Assembly: GCA_913062745.1 (NCBI GenBank)
Contig: CAJXXJ010000033.1
Location: 1 to 13,532, forward strand
Reading direction: 5' to 3'
Length of the DNA: 13,532 nucleotides
Origin: an uncultured Phaeodactylibacter sp.
GTDB taxonomy: Bacteria; Bacteroidota; Bacteroidia; Chitinophagales; Saprospiraceae
Shown in pieces: positions 7,043 through 13,532 of this stretch (positions are counted from its first letter, which is position 1; every line of letters starts with the position of its first letter). A program made the translations under genes and the position numbers. Under the pieces are notes generated by a model, which was not told the DNA's origin, did no database searches, and saw only the letters and a list, made by a program, of their open reading frames with translations.

Positions 7043-10000
7043 TTAGGTGCTTTCACCATTTTGCTCCTTTATTTCCTGTACAATTGCCGCAAATTCAACC
7101 TTGCCGTCAATAATCACTGGTGTGCCGAGAAGCTTTGAGGGGATCACCTGGCCATCTTTGCCTTTTATCCCGGCTTCGTACTGAACGAGTGGTTTGCTTT
7201 CTTCAAAAATGCCACGCAGGACTTTTTTCATCGTTTCCCGATCCTGTTCCTGCAAGAATTCAAAAATCTTTTTGCCGACAATAGCCTCCCGGTCCAATCC
7301 GGTAAAGTGGGTATAGTTAACATAGTGAAAAACGCCTTCCTTGTTAACGAGCGCAATTTGTTGTGGGGCATTATCCATATAACCCTTGTATTCTTCCACA
7401 GAGCGCTCTAGGGAAGTGACGCGCCGCTGGTGTTCGCTTACTTCTTCTCCCATCAAAATGATCGAGGAGTTTTCCTCCTGGTTTTCCGGATACGGGTTGG
7501 GGATAAAGCTGATATCAAACCAGTTGTTTTGCCCCAGCTGCAAGCGTATTTTGGAAGGCGTTTCTTCCTCCAGCGCCTTTTTGAAGGCGGCACGCAATTC
7601 GTAATTGATATGTTCGGGCATCTTCTCGAATAGTGTGCTCCCGATTATGGACTTTGGTTCATACGGGCCGAGTGGCCGGTTCATGCTTTCGACCTTCCCT
7701 TCCTGGTCAAGTACAGCGATAATGCTGTAGGAGTAATTGAAGATAGCTTTGTATTTTTTGGCCAGCTTTTCCATTCGGCGGCGCGTCAGTACCAATTCGT
7801 TGATATTAATGAAGGTAAGGACGATACCATCTATATTGTCTTTTTCAGTCCGGTAGGGGAGTATGCGCATCAGGTAGTGGTCTTCGTTTTTGTCGATCAC
7901 CTCCTTTTCAAAGCCCTCCAGCGTATCGAATACCTTTTGGCATTCCTGTTCGATGTCCAGTTTTTGGAAGGTGCTCGAAAAGCTGGTAATAGTACGGCCC
8001 ATATCGGAGTTTAGCAGTTCAAACTGCCGGCGGACAGCCGGGGTAAACTTGCGTATACGCAGCGATTTATCCAGGAAAATGGTGCCAATCTCTGTGCTTT
8101 TTAGCAGGTTATTAATATCGTTGTGCGCGGTAGTCAGCTCTTCGTTTTTCAACTGGAGCTCACTGTTGACGGTGTAAAGTTCCTCGTTAACAGATTGCAG
8201 CTCTTCATTGGTGCTTTGCAGTTCCTCATTGGAGGCCATCAGCTCCCGGTTGGACGTCTGTAGCTCTTCGTTAGTGGATTCGAGTTCGTTCACCAAGTCT
8301 TTTGAGCGGCGTTTAGCATCCCGCAGCTCTTTCTGGAGAGTTGCTTCTTTTTCCTGCTTGTAGTCAGAGTCTGTAGTTTCTGTATCTTCCTCCTGCTTTC
8401 CATCGCCCCTGTCGTCTCTCAGGTGTATTTCAATCAGGATGAAGCGCTGGTCCTGAAATTCGTCCCCTCTGTGAAACAAATCCGGAATGCTAAACCGCAG
8501 GCGGGCATTATACTGCCGCTCCGCATCTTTGCGCAGCAGGACGTTTCGGTACACTACCGGCTCTTCGGTTTCCAGCACTTTTTTAACGCCGGTTTTCATA
8601 GCGATAAACTCTTCCTGCCCGAGCATTTTGCGCAGGTTGAGGCGAGCCAGAGCTTTAGGCATATTAAGCAGTCGGTCAGCATCGCCATTAATGTACAGCA
8701 GATCAAGCTCTTCGTTGACAAAAAGAGAAATGGGAGCAAAACGCTCTACCAAATAGAGGGTAAACGGATCAGAACCAGTTTCGTCGTAAGGCACGGAATT
8801 AACATTTTGGGATGAGCTTTTCACTTTGAAAGTGGACTTGCTCTTTCTTACATTAAAATTGGAGCCTGAATAAATATGGCTGTTGGATTCTTTTTCAAAG
8901 ATATTCCACTGCCGGGTGAGCTGCCGGTAGGCATACTTCAGTGCTCCTAAAGATTCGCTGGGCCCAAGCATAAGGACGCCGTTATCGCGCAGCGCAAAAT
9001 GCAGTGTAGAAAGAATCGTTTGCTGAGTCTCCGGCTCCAGGTAGATCAGCAGGTTGCGGCAGGAAATCAAATCCATATTGATAAAGGGAGGGTCACCAAT
9101 TAGGTCCTGCACCGCGAACAGCACCTTTTTGCGCAGATAGGGTTTGACTACATATTCAGCCCCTTCCGTATCAAAATACTGCACCATCAGGTTTTTGGGC
9201 GTATCTGCTACCATGCTGGCGGTGTATCTGCCCTTGATAGCGAATTTTATAGCATCCTCATCAACATCGGAAGCAAATATCTTGTAGTCCGCGTCCAAGT
9301 CGTTTTTTCGGACGTACTCATCTACGATCATGGCTATACTGTAGGCTTCTTCTCCGGTAGAGCAAGCCGGGATCCAAAAGCGGTAAGGCTCGTCATCATG
9401 CCTGGGGCCCGCAAAAATCTTAGGGAGTATGTTGTTGCGCAGGTCTTCAAATGCCGGCGCGTCGCGGAAAAAACGGGTGACGCCGATGAGGACATTATGG
9501 AACAAAGCCTGTACTTCTGCAGGGTTGGTTTCCAGCAGCTGGAGGTAGTCTTTGACCGTATTGCAGTTTTGCAGCAGCATTCGGTTTTCCATGCGCCGGA
9601 TCAGTGTGGGCTTGCGGTAGCCATGGAAATTAACCCCCGATTGTTCCGTAAGGTAGGTGATGACATCCTGGATTTCTGACCGCTGTTCCTGGGGGTCAAC
9701 GAGCGTTTGGTGTCCTTCTGTGGCTGCTCTGCCGTTGAGCAAATTAACTACGGATTCCGCCAACTTGTCGGGGGGGAGTACGGCATCCGCAATATTCAGG
9801 CTGATAGCGGACTGCGGCATGCCATTGAAGGTGGCGCTTTTTTGGTCCTGCACAAGTACGATACCGCCCTGCTCTTTGATAGCCCGAACTCCCCGGGTGC
9901 CATCTGTACCGGTACCGGACAGTATGATGCCCATTGCCTTAGGCCCCAGATTGCTGGCCAGAGAGTTGAAAAACTGATCGATAGGCAGGTGCAGATGGTT

Positions 10001-10285
10001 GCTACCGTTTCGATCCTGAGTGATGAGCATACCATTGCTGAAAATGAGGTCTTTGGATTCAGACATCACGTAGATGTGGTTGGCTTGCACGGGAGTGTCC
10101 TCATACACAACGCGGACGGGCATATCCGTCTCACGGGACAACAATTCCCCCATGATAGACTTAGAGTCCGGAGACAGATGTTGCACCAAAACGAAGCTAG
10201 CTCCTGTATTTTTGGGCAAGTAGGCTAAAAAGGTCCTCATCGCCTGTAGCCCTCCTGCTGATGCCCCAACACCAATAACTTTCAT
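7043..10285 (-). CDS. CheB-CheR fusion protein with coiled coil and PAS domains
   Basis: A 1080-residue hybrid of the CheB/CheR type found in chemosensory-like and two-component systems. The CheB methylesterase domain is at about 1-185, with the catalytic triad visible as Ser9 (GASAGG), His36 (VQHLSP) and Asp128 ([10 protein letters not shown]). The CheR N-terminal part starts near 203 ([15 protein letters not shown]). The SAM-dependent methyltransferase domain shows [10 protein letters not shown] (307-316), FASDVDEDA and [12 protein letters not shown] (405-416). A degenerate PAS-like domain covers about 505-625. A long coiled coil (645-730) is built from seven-residue STNEELQ-like repeats. 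Three PAS domains follow (about 728-835, 845-955, 965-1075). It ends directly after the last PAS. There is no histidine kinase or receiver domain, although many homologues carry them, and no chemoreceptor or cheA/cheW lies in the window. It is probably cytoplasmic. The methylated partner, if any, is unknown. The start at 10285 gives the canonical CheB beginning [12 protein letters not shown]. Confidence 0.95.
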   Translation of the reverse strand: MKVIGVGASAGGLQAMRTFLAYLPKNTGASFVLVQHLSPDSKSIMGELLSRETDMPVRVVYEDTPVQANHIYVMSESKDLIFSNGMLITQDRNGSNHLHLPIDQFFNSLASNLGPKAMGIILSGTGTDGTRGVRAIKEQGGIVLVQDQKSATFNGMPQSAISLNIADAVLPPDKLAESVVNLLNGRAATEGHQTLVDPQEQRSEIQDVITYLTEQSGVNFHGYRKPTLIRRMENRMLLQNCNTVKDYLQLLETNPAEVQALFHNVLIGVTRFFRDAPAFEDLRNNILPKIFAGPRHDDEPYRFWIPACSTGEEAYSIAMIVDEYVRKNDLDADYKIFASDVDEDAIKFAIKGRYTASMVADTPKNLMVQYFDTEGAEYVVKPYLRKKVLFAVQDLIGDPPFINMDLISCRNLLIYLEPETQQTILSTLHFALRDNGVLMLGPSESLGALKYAYRQLTRQWNIFEKESNSHIYSGSNFNVRKSKSTFKVKSSSQNVNSVPYDETGSDPFTLYLVERFAPISLFVNEELDLLYINGDADRLLNMPKALARLNLRKMLGQEEFIAMKTGVKKVLETEEPVVYRNVLLRKDAERQYNARLRFSIPDLFHRGDEFQDQRFILIEIHLRDDRGDGKQEEDTETTDSDYKQEKEATLQKELRDAKRRSKDLVNELESTNEELQTSNRELMASNEELQSTNEELQSVNEELYTVNSELQLKNEELTTAHNDINNLLKSTEIGTIFLDKSLRIRKFTPAVRRQFELLNSDMGRTITSFSSTFQKLDIEQECQKVFDTLEGFEKEVIDKNEDHYLMRILPYRTEKDNIDGIVLTFININELVLTRRRMEKLAKKYKAIFNYSYSIIAVLDQEGKVESMNRPLGPYEPKSIIGSTLFEKMPEHINYELRAAFKKALEEETPSKIRLQLGQNNWFDISFIPNPYPENQEENSSIILMGEEVSEHQRRVTSLERSVEEYKGYMDNAPQQIALVNKEGVFHYVNYTHFTGLDREAIVGKKIFEFLQEQDRETMKKVLRGIFEESKPLVQYEAGIKGKDGQVIPSKLLGTPVIIDGKVEFAAIVQEIKEQNGEST

Positions 10286-10305
10286 AATATCTGAATATGC
10301 CTATT

Positions 10306-10343
10306 CTTTGGACAAGAAATACTGCCCAAAGGTTCTCTTTGGG
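10306..10343 (-). promoter_or_regulatory. Alternative hairpins in the leader of the CheB-CheR gene
   Basis: CCCAAAG (10325-10331) and CTTTGGG (10337-10343) form a perfect 7-bp stem with a 5-nt loop. A further CTTTGG at 10306-10311 can pair with the same CCAAAG, so two mutually exclusive hairpins are possible 20-60 bases before the ATG. It could influence translation. No known riboswitch class is recognised. Confidence 0.35.
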
Positions 10344-10390
10344 GAAGATATCAAATATTATTGAGGGCTAAAAAAAGGTAAGGCATAAGA

Positions 10391-10427
10391 CGTCACCGCA
10401 GCCTTACTGAAAAAAGCTGCGGTGACG
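10391..10427 (-). terminator. 12-bp perfect stem-loop after the small helical protein gene
   Basis: CGTCACCGCAGC (10391-10402) and GCTGCGGTGACG (10416-10427) are exact reverse complements with a 13-nt loop, 9 bases past the stop codon at 10437. On the minus strand a run of seven U residues (10376-10370) comes 14 bases beyond the stem, later than in a classical intrinsic terminator. It probably ends transcription of the small gene or stabilises its 3' end. It also separates that gene from the CheB-CheR gene downstream. Confidence 0.65.
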
Positions 10428-10436
10428 GGCCTGGGT

Positions 10437-10820
10437 TTACCAGATCGGGACAGGAACGGCGTGCCGGTTCAGCTCACAGAGTGCTTCTCTTTTGAGGCTG
10501 TTCATCTGATGGCGGGCAGCGTTCAGGTTGCGTTGGAACATTTGGAAGTGGCTTTCTCCGTTATCCGCCTGAGTGGCATTAGCGGATTGAGTTTCCAATG
10601 AGCGAAATGCTTGATAAAGGCTGGGCAGGGTTTCTTTGCGGAAAGCCCGCAGTCGTTCCTGCAGTGCCTCTACTTTGCTGCTCTTGTCAGCAGCCGGGCT
10701 ACGCCGCAGCAGCCGTTGGAAAAACTGGCTTTCTTCCTGAAAAAGTTGAATTTCCTCGCGTACAGCGAGCAGGGTGCCGGGGTGGGCATGCCCCGGGTGG
10801 TTGGGAATAGTAGCAGACAT
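10437..10820 (-). CDS. Small helical protein of unknown function
   Basis: A 127-residue soluble protein with no recognised family. After a His/Pro-rich start (MSATIPNHPGHAHPG), residues about 16-115 are predicted mostly helical and rich in Gln, Glu, Arg and Leu (EEIQLFQEESQFFQRLLRR, ALQERLRAFRKETL). It ends PVPIW. There is no signal peptide or membrane segment. The open frame extends upstream to 10928, but that ATG overlaps the -33 element of a good promoter (10897-10928). I therefore place the start at 10820, leaving a leader of about 70 bases. The gene has its own promoter and stem terminator, so it looks monocistronic. It is on the same strand just upstream of the CheB-CheR gene, but I see no proof of a functional link. 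The promoter, terminator and codon pattern make it a real gene rather than noise. Confidence 0.7.
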   Translation of the reverse strand: MSATIPNHPGHAHPGTLLAVREEIQLFQEESQFFQRLLRRSPAADKSSKVEALQERLRAFRKETLPSLYQAFRSLETQSANATQADNGESHFQMFQRNLNAARHQMNSLKREALCELNRHAVPVPIW

Positions 10821-10896
10821 GATTAATTCGGTTTTTAAGATGGTTGAGGGATGAAATGTGCAAACCGTTGTTTGCTGTGCTTTCGTAAGTTCGAAA

Positions 10897-10928
10897 TAAA
10901 AGTAGTGATAGTCAAGGTAGTATAGCAA
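10897..10928 (-). promoter_or_regulatory. Bacteroidota-type promoter of the small helical protein gene
   Basis: On the minus strand: TTG (10928-10926), 21 bases, then TACTTTTA (10904-10897), a 7-of-8 match to TAnnTTTG and identical to the proposed glpD -7 element. The expected start point near 10892 decides between the two possible translation starts of the downstream gene, favouring 10820. Confidence 0.6.
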
Positions 10929-10955
10929 TGATATTTGTCATTCGGGGCAACGGGC

Positions 10956-11387
10956 TTAATGCTCGCTCCAAAGGCGTAGCGTCAGTTTAACGTGTTGTTC
11001 TCCTGCAGAAGCCTGCAAAGCAGCGTCTTCAAAATCCGGCGTAGACCACTTGACAGAAGGGTTGTTGGAAAAAGCATAGGGCTCGGTGGGTACGCCGAAG
11101 AAATTGCGGTCGAGCTTTCCGTTGCCATTCAGGTCGTGGTAGGCAGCAATTGCGTAGGTGCCGGGCGGCAGCCCGCTGAAAGTATGCCGGATAGGCTCCT
11201 GTTCTGCTGATTCAATGACGCCTTTAAAAGCAGCATCCTGCTCCGGAAAATTATCCTGTTCGCGGAACAGCGCAAGCATCACCTTGCCTTGCCGGCGCCC
11301 CTGTGTGTCAATTTCCACGGTAATGGCACAGGTGCCGGTGGAGCTAAATAAGGAATGTACAATCATAGCAAGGATAGGGATGGACAT
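10956..11387 (-). CDS. Small exported protein, DUF2141-type
   Basis: A 143-residue protein resembling the DUF2141 family of small secreted or periplasmic beta-sandwich proteins, whose function is unknown. Family-like features are ITVEI at the mature start, KVMLALFREQDNFP (about 35-48), FKGVI, HTFSGLPPGTYAIAAYHDLNGNGKLDRNFFG (about 68-98, with the hallmark G-YA-A-YHD-N-NGKLD segment) and PTEPYAFSNNP. The D-N-G-K-D loop looks like a calcium-binding turn. The N terminus (MSIPILAMIVHSLFSSTGTCA) is hydrophobic and probably a signal peptide ending near residue 21, though it lacks a basic n-region. An in-frame stop immediately upstream (11391-11393) rules out a longer start. It is divergent from the DUF2805-type gene across 101 bp. 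The name rests on recalled family pattern. Confidence 0.8.
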   Translation of the reverse strand: MSIPILAMIVHSLFSSTGTCAITVEIDTQGRRQGKVMLALFREQDNFPEQDAAFKGVIESAEQEPIRHTFSGLPPGTYAIAAYHDLNGNGKLDRNFFGVPTEPYAFSNNPSVKWSTPDFEDAALQASAGEQHVKLTLRLWSEH

Positions 11388-11488
11388 AAATCATATTTCT
11401 GTAAAGAACGGCAAAAGTCAGGATTTATGTTTACAACCTATAGCGGCAGTTGCTGTTGCAGGGGTGAAAGCAACGCAAAAAACGCCAT

Positions 11489-11791
11489 ATGGGCAAAAGC
11501 ATCAAAAAAATCCTGACCGAACACGAACTGACCGAGCGCGACCTCAACCGCGTGGTGGAAATGGCCTGGGAGGACCGTACGCCTTTCGATGCCATTGAAA
11601 TGCAATTTGGGCTGAAGGAGTCCGAGGTGATCCGCATCATGAAGCACGAAATGAAGCTGAAGAACTGGAAAAAATGGCGGGCTCGCGTACAGGGGCGGCC
11701 TACCAAGCACCGCCGGCTGCGCAGCAATAAGCAGGGGCGCTTTAAGTCCCGGCAGCAGCGGCATATTTCGCTCAACCGAAAGAGCAAGTAA
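11489..11791 (+). CDS. Small basic DUF2805 / TIGR03643-type protein
   Basis: A 100-residue protein matching the DUF2805 (TIGR03643) pattern: LNRVVEMAWEDRTPFDAIE (about 19-37), FGLKESEVIRIMKHEMK (about 40-56), NWKKWRARVQGRPTKH (about 59-74). The EMAWEDRTPF block followed by a helix-turn-helix-like segment and the W-RV-GR-TKH end are diagnostic. The C-terminal 30 residues are strongly basic (Lys, Arg, His, Gln), suggesting nucleic-acid contact, which is inference. No function is established for the family as far as I know. The stop codon abuts the stop of the convergent HD/PycTM gene with no gap, so the two transcripts must overlap at their 3' ends. Confidence 0.88.
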   Translation: MGKSIKKILTEHELTERDLNRVVEMAWEDRTPFDAIEMQFGLKESEVIRIMKHEMKLKNWKKWRARVQGRPTKHRRLRSNKQGRFKSRQQRHISLNRKSK

Positions 11792-13030
11792 TCAGCCTGC
11801 GGACTGCGGTGCCATCGCGAAAACAATCCCAAAGATAGCTACCGATACGATCAGCCCGTACATAAAAATGCTGTAGCAAATCCTCAGATAGCGGTACTTT
11901 TTGGCCAGCACCACGCCCAGAAAGTATAAATCGCGGGTCATAGAGCTGTAGAGAAAATCACTGTCTCTGATCATTTCCATCATTCCGTAGTGGAAATCTT
12001 CCAGCTGCATATTGTAGAAATTTCCAAAGAACAGCAAGTTGGAGCGCTTGGCGGTAATGTCGTCCCGGGTCACGCGCCCCTCCGTCACTTTAGGGCGGGT
12101 AGCCAGGATGGCAAATACAAGCGCAGCCAGGCAAACGGAAAGCAGTACCGCTGTTGGGAATATAAGCCGGGGGTTGTCGCTGAAGTTGGGTACCAGGTTG
12201 GCCACCACAATAGAGATGATGATCGCATTGATGCTCAGCATAATATTCGCCTTGTTATCAGCTATAGAGCTGAGGTTGACGTGGGTACGGTAAGTGGTGC
12301 GGTACATAGTTTCCACGCCCCTGCCCAGGTTGAGCTCCTTGAGGTCATCGCCCCCTTTGCCTTTTTTCCTTTTTTTCTTCTTCCGCTCCTTTTTGGCCTC
12401 CTCGATAATTTCTGCCACATCGGGGTCAAGGCGGGCTTTCTGTTTTTTCAGCTGCTTGATGTGTTTTTGCTTTCTTTTCTCGAACAGCTTTCGCGCCACA
12501 TCAGTATGGTAGCGGTGCCGCTGCATGAAGTTGATTTCAAATTCCACCCATTCCGGCTCTGACATAACGATATCCCGGGCGACCAGCATTTCCTGACGGA
12601 GCCGCCCGCAACGGTCCCAGTAGTGCTCATTGCCCAGGTGGCTCAGATCAGCATCGCAAAGGATTTCCTCCAGCAGGTTGGCCGGCTCCTGTGGCAGCCG
12701 GGTGGCCATGATGCAGGCCTTGATACGTTCGGTATCTTCCTCCGGGTAGGCGTGCCCGTCCAGAAACTGTTCAGCAATACGGCAGCTGCGGGCCTCGTGC
12801 TGCTCCGGTGTTTCGTAGTAGCCGGTATCGTGAAACCAGGCGGCCAGCTGCACAATTTCCAACTCCTTAGGGCTCAGCTCACAGGCCGTGCCAATCTGCA
12901 GGCTGGCTTCCACTACATTCTGGGTATGCGAAAAATTGTGAAAGACGAGCTCCGGAGGGAAGTGGTCCTGAAAGAATGTGCGGACGTACTGTTCTGCTTC
13001 AGCAATCAGGCCGGTAGGTGGTGTAGTCAT
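11792..13030 (-). CDS. HD-domain phosphohydrolase fused to a Pycsar-effector-type membrane domain
   Basis: A 412-residue two-part protein. Residues about 5-185 form an HD-superfamily phosphohydrolase with all metal ligands apparent: HNFSH (31-35), WFHDTGY (HD at 67-68), QHEAR (His78) and CDADLSHLG (Asp126/Asp128). A charged, strongly basic linker follows (about 183-228, a Lys/Arg run near 215-225). The C-terminal part (about 238-412) matches the PycTM / DUF5706-type domain of Pycsar effectors. It shows YRTTYRTHVNLSSIADNKANIMLSIN, membrane helices at about 263-282, 289-311 and 385-406, and a conserved soluble hairpin NLLFFGNFYNM...DFHYGMMEM between the second and third. In Pycsar anti-phage systems a PycC cyclase makes cCMP or cUMP and the PycTM effector damages the membrane. 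No cyclase is visible here. The frame extends to 13132 through a short hydrophobic stretch. I choose 13030 because the HD fold begins right after it. Confidence 0.88.
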   Translation of the reverse strand: MTTPPTGLIAEAEQYVRTFFQDHFPPELVFHNFSHTQNVVEASLQIGTACELSPKELEIVQLAAWFHDTGYYETPEQHEARSCRIAEQFLDGHAYPEEDTERIKACIMATRLPQEPANLLEEILCDADLSHLGNEHYWDRCGRLRQEMLVARDIVMSEPEWVEFEINFMQRHRYHTDVARKLFEKRKQKHIKQLKKQKARLDPDVAEIIEEAKKERKKKKRKKGKGGDDLKELNLGRGVETMYRTTYRTHVNLSSIADNKANIMLSINAIIISIVVANLVPNFSDNPRLIFPTAVLLSVCLAALVFAILATRPKVTEGRVTRDDITAKRSNLLFFGNFYNMQLEDFHYGMMEMIRDSDFLYSSMTRDLYFLGVVLAKKYRYLRICYSIFMYGLIVSVAIFGIVFAMAPQSAG

Positions 13031-13149
13031 ATAGTTTTTCGTATTGGCGGCAAGCCGGTACTCGGACCATTCAATCGAGGGTAAAATAAGAAATAATGCT
13101 TGGATAACGAATCCGGCGGCTGCCGTAACCAACGTGATGCGGTACTTCC

Positions 13150-13172
13150 TTAGTGCCTATGCCAGGCATTAA
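13150..13172. repeat. 23-bp imperfect palindrome between divergent genes
   Basis: TTAGTGCCT (13150-13158) and AGGCATTAA (13164-13172) pair with one mismatch (a G-U wobble in RNA) around a 5-nt centre. It lies about 120 bp before the HD/PycTM gene start and 20 bp upstream of the promoter of the exported protein gene. It could be an operator for either gene or a weak hairpin. A T-run at 13180-13185 follows on the plus strand, 7 bases after the stem. Confidence 0.35.
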
Positions 13173-13192
13173 GCAGAATTTTTTGCCAGCCG

Positions 13193-13225
13193 GTTGGGAG
13201 CAAGCCTAAAGTATGCTTACTTTTG
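13193..13225 (+). promoter_or_regulatory. Bacteroidota-type promoter of the exported protein gene
   Basis: GTTG (13193-13196), 21 bases, then TACTTTTG (13218-13225), a perfect match to TAnnTTTG. Start of transcription is expected near 13230, which excludes translation from ATG 13213 and favours ATG 13249. Confidence 0.6.
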
Positions 13226-13248
13226 ATCATGTCACAATTCCTGACCTT

Positions 13249-13532
13249 ATGTTGAAGCAAATGAGGGGAAGCGCTGTCCTGTTGGTACTCTGCAGCCTGT
13301 TTCCGGCGGCAGCGCAGGCGCAGCTGCCAGCCGGCGAAGCTTACATGATGCAGCCGGACAGCATACAGCGGGTCCTGAAAGAGCTGAAGGCATCCTGGCC
13401 GGAGCTCGTCGGGTTTATCCCGGAGACGGGAAGGCGTTACGTCACCCGCCCGCGTGCTGCCCGAGACGAGCGCCACGGCATCGCCGGGCCGTCGGTCGCC
13501 ATAGGTTACTGGCACGTCGAGGTTCGTAGCCC
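13249..13532 (+). CDS. Exported protein of unknown function, 5' end only
   Basis: This open frame runs off the right edge without a stop. About 94 residues are visible from ATG 13249. A good signal peptide is present: basic MLKQMRGS, hydrophobic AVLLVLCSLF, then PAAAQAQ, with probable cleavage at AQA|Q. The mature part begins LPAGEAYMMQPDSIQRVLKE, continues with a helix LKASWPELVGF and then a Gly/Arg-rich segment (PETGRRYVTRPRAARDERHG). I recognise no family from this fragment. In-frame ATGs exist at 13213 and 13261. The promoter at 13193-13225 makes 13249 the best choice. It is divergent from the HD/PycTM gene. The opposite-strand open frame here lacks a signal or family pattern and is a shadow. 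Confidence 0.6.
   Translation, partial: MLKQMRGSAVLLVLCSLFPAAAQAQLPAGEAYMMQPDSIQRVLKELKASWPELVGFIPETGRRYVTRPRAARDERHGIAGPSVAIGYWHVEVRS

Noticed and set aside
9707..10228. 173-residue plus-strand open frame opposite the CheB domain
   Set aside because: It is antisense to conserved CheB catalytic motifs. Its length is explained by the GC-rich reverse frame.
11990..12562. 190-residue plus-strand open frame opposite the HD/PycTM gene
   Set aside because: The hydrophobic stretches mirror the Lys/Arg linker of the real gene on the other strand. No family is recognisable.
13150..13515. 121-residue minus-strand open frame at the right end
   Set aside because: It is antisense to a frame with a convincing signal peptide and promoter, and its own product has no signal, domain or hydrophobic pattern. 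It is a shadow.
13513..13529. TGGCACG-like sequence resembling a sigma-54 promoter
   Set aside because: The -12 part reads TTCG rather than TTGC, and it sits inside the coding frame of the exported protein.

Overview
The window looks like chromosomal DNA from a member of the Bacteroidota, probably a Saprospiria-type lineage (Lewinella/Phaeodactylibacter-like). That rank is inferred from gene content, mid-range GC and regulatory style, and I could not test it. Several genes have a good match to the Bacteroidota sigma factor promoter (-33 TTG, 19-21 bp, -7 TAnnTTTG), and Shine-Dalgarno sequences are largely absent in front of the starts. The window has no tRNA or rRNA gene, insertion sequence, integrase or CRISPR array, and no gap above 300 bases without a gene.

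Left part (1-3830): an MscS-family mechanosensitive channel is followed by a convergent DeoR-family (GlpR-like) repressor. The repressor is divergent from glpD, the aerobic glycerol-3-phosphate dehydrogenase. The 119-bp repressor/glpD gap is a compact control region: two back-to-back promoters, a perfect 24-bp palindrome over the glpD -7 element, and a 12-bp direct repeat. A shorter palindrome sharing the TAGCTATAAA core sits just upstream of the channel gene.

Middle (3790-7040): a 160-residue protein resembling only region 2 of an ECF sigma factor is divergent from a PAS-PAS-PAS-AAA+-Fis type sigma-54-dependent activator. A strong housekeeping-type promoter sits at the activator start. The gap after the activator holds a cluster of nested inverted repeats that looks like a structured extragenic repeat.

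Next (7040-10820, minus strand): a 1080-residue CheB-CheR-coiled-coil-PAS fusion protein with intact methylesterase and methyltransferase motifs but no histidine kinase or receiver domain. Upstream of it is a small helical protein with its own promoter and a 12-bp stem terminator.

Right part (10950-13532): a small exported DUF2141-type protein (minus), a DUF2805/TIGR03643-type small basic protein (plus), an HD phosphohydrolase fused to a Pycsar-effector-like membrane domain (minus), and the 5' end of a gene for an exported protein that runs off the window (plus).

Much of the window concerns sensing and signalling: osmotic channel, sugar-phosphate repressor, two regulators of alternative transcription, a PAS-rich chemosensory-type protein and a nucleotide-signalling-type membrane protein. 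The most intriguing gene is the HD-PycTM protein, which resembles an anti-phage Pycsar effector but has no visible pyrimidine cyclase partner.
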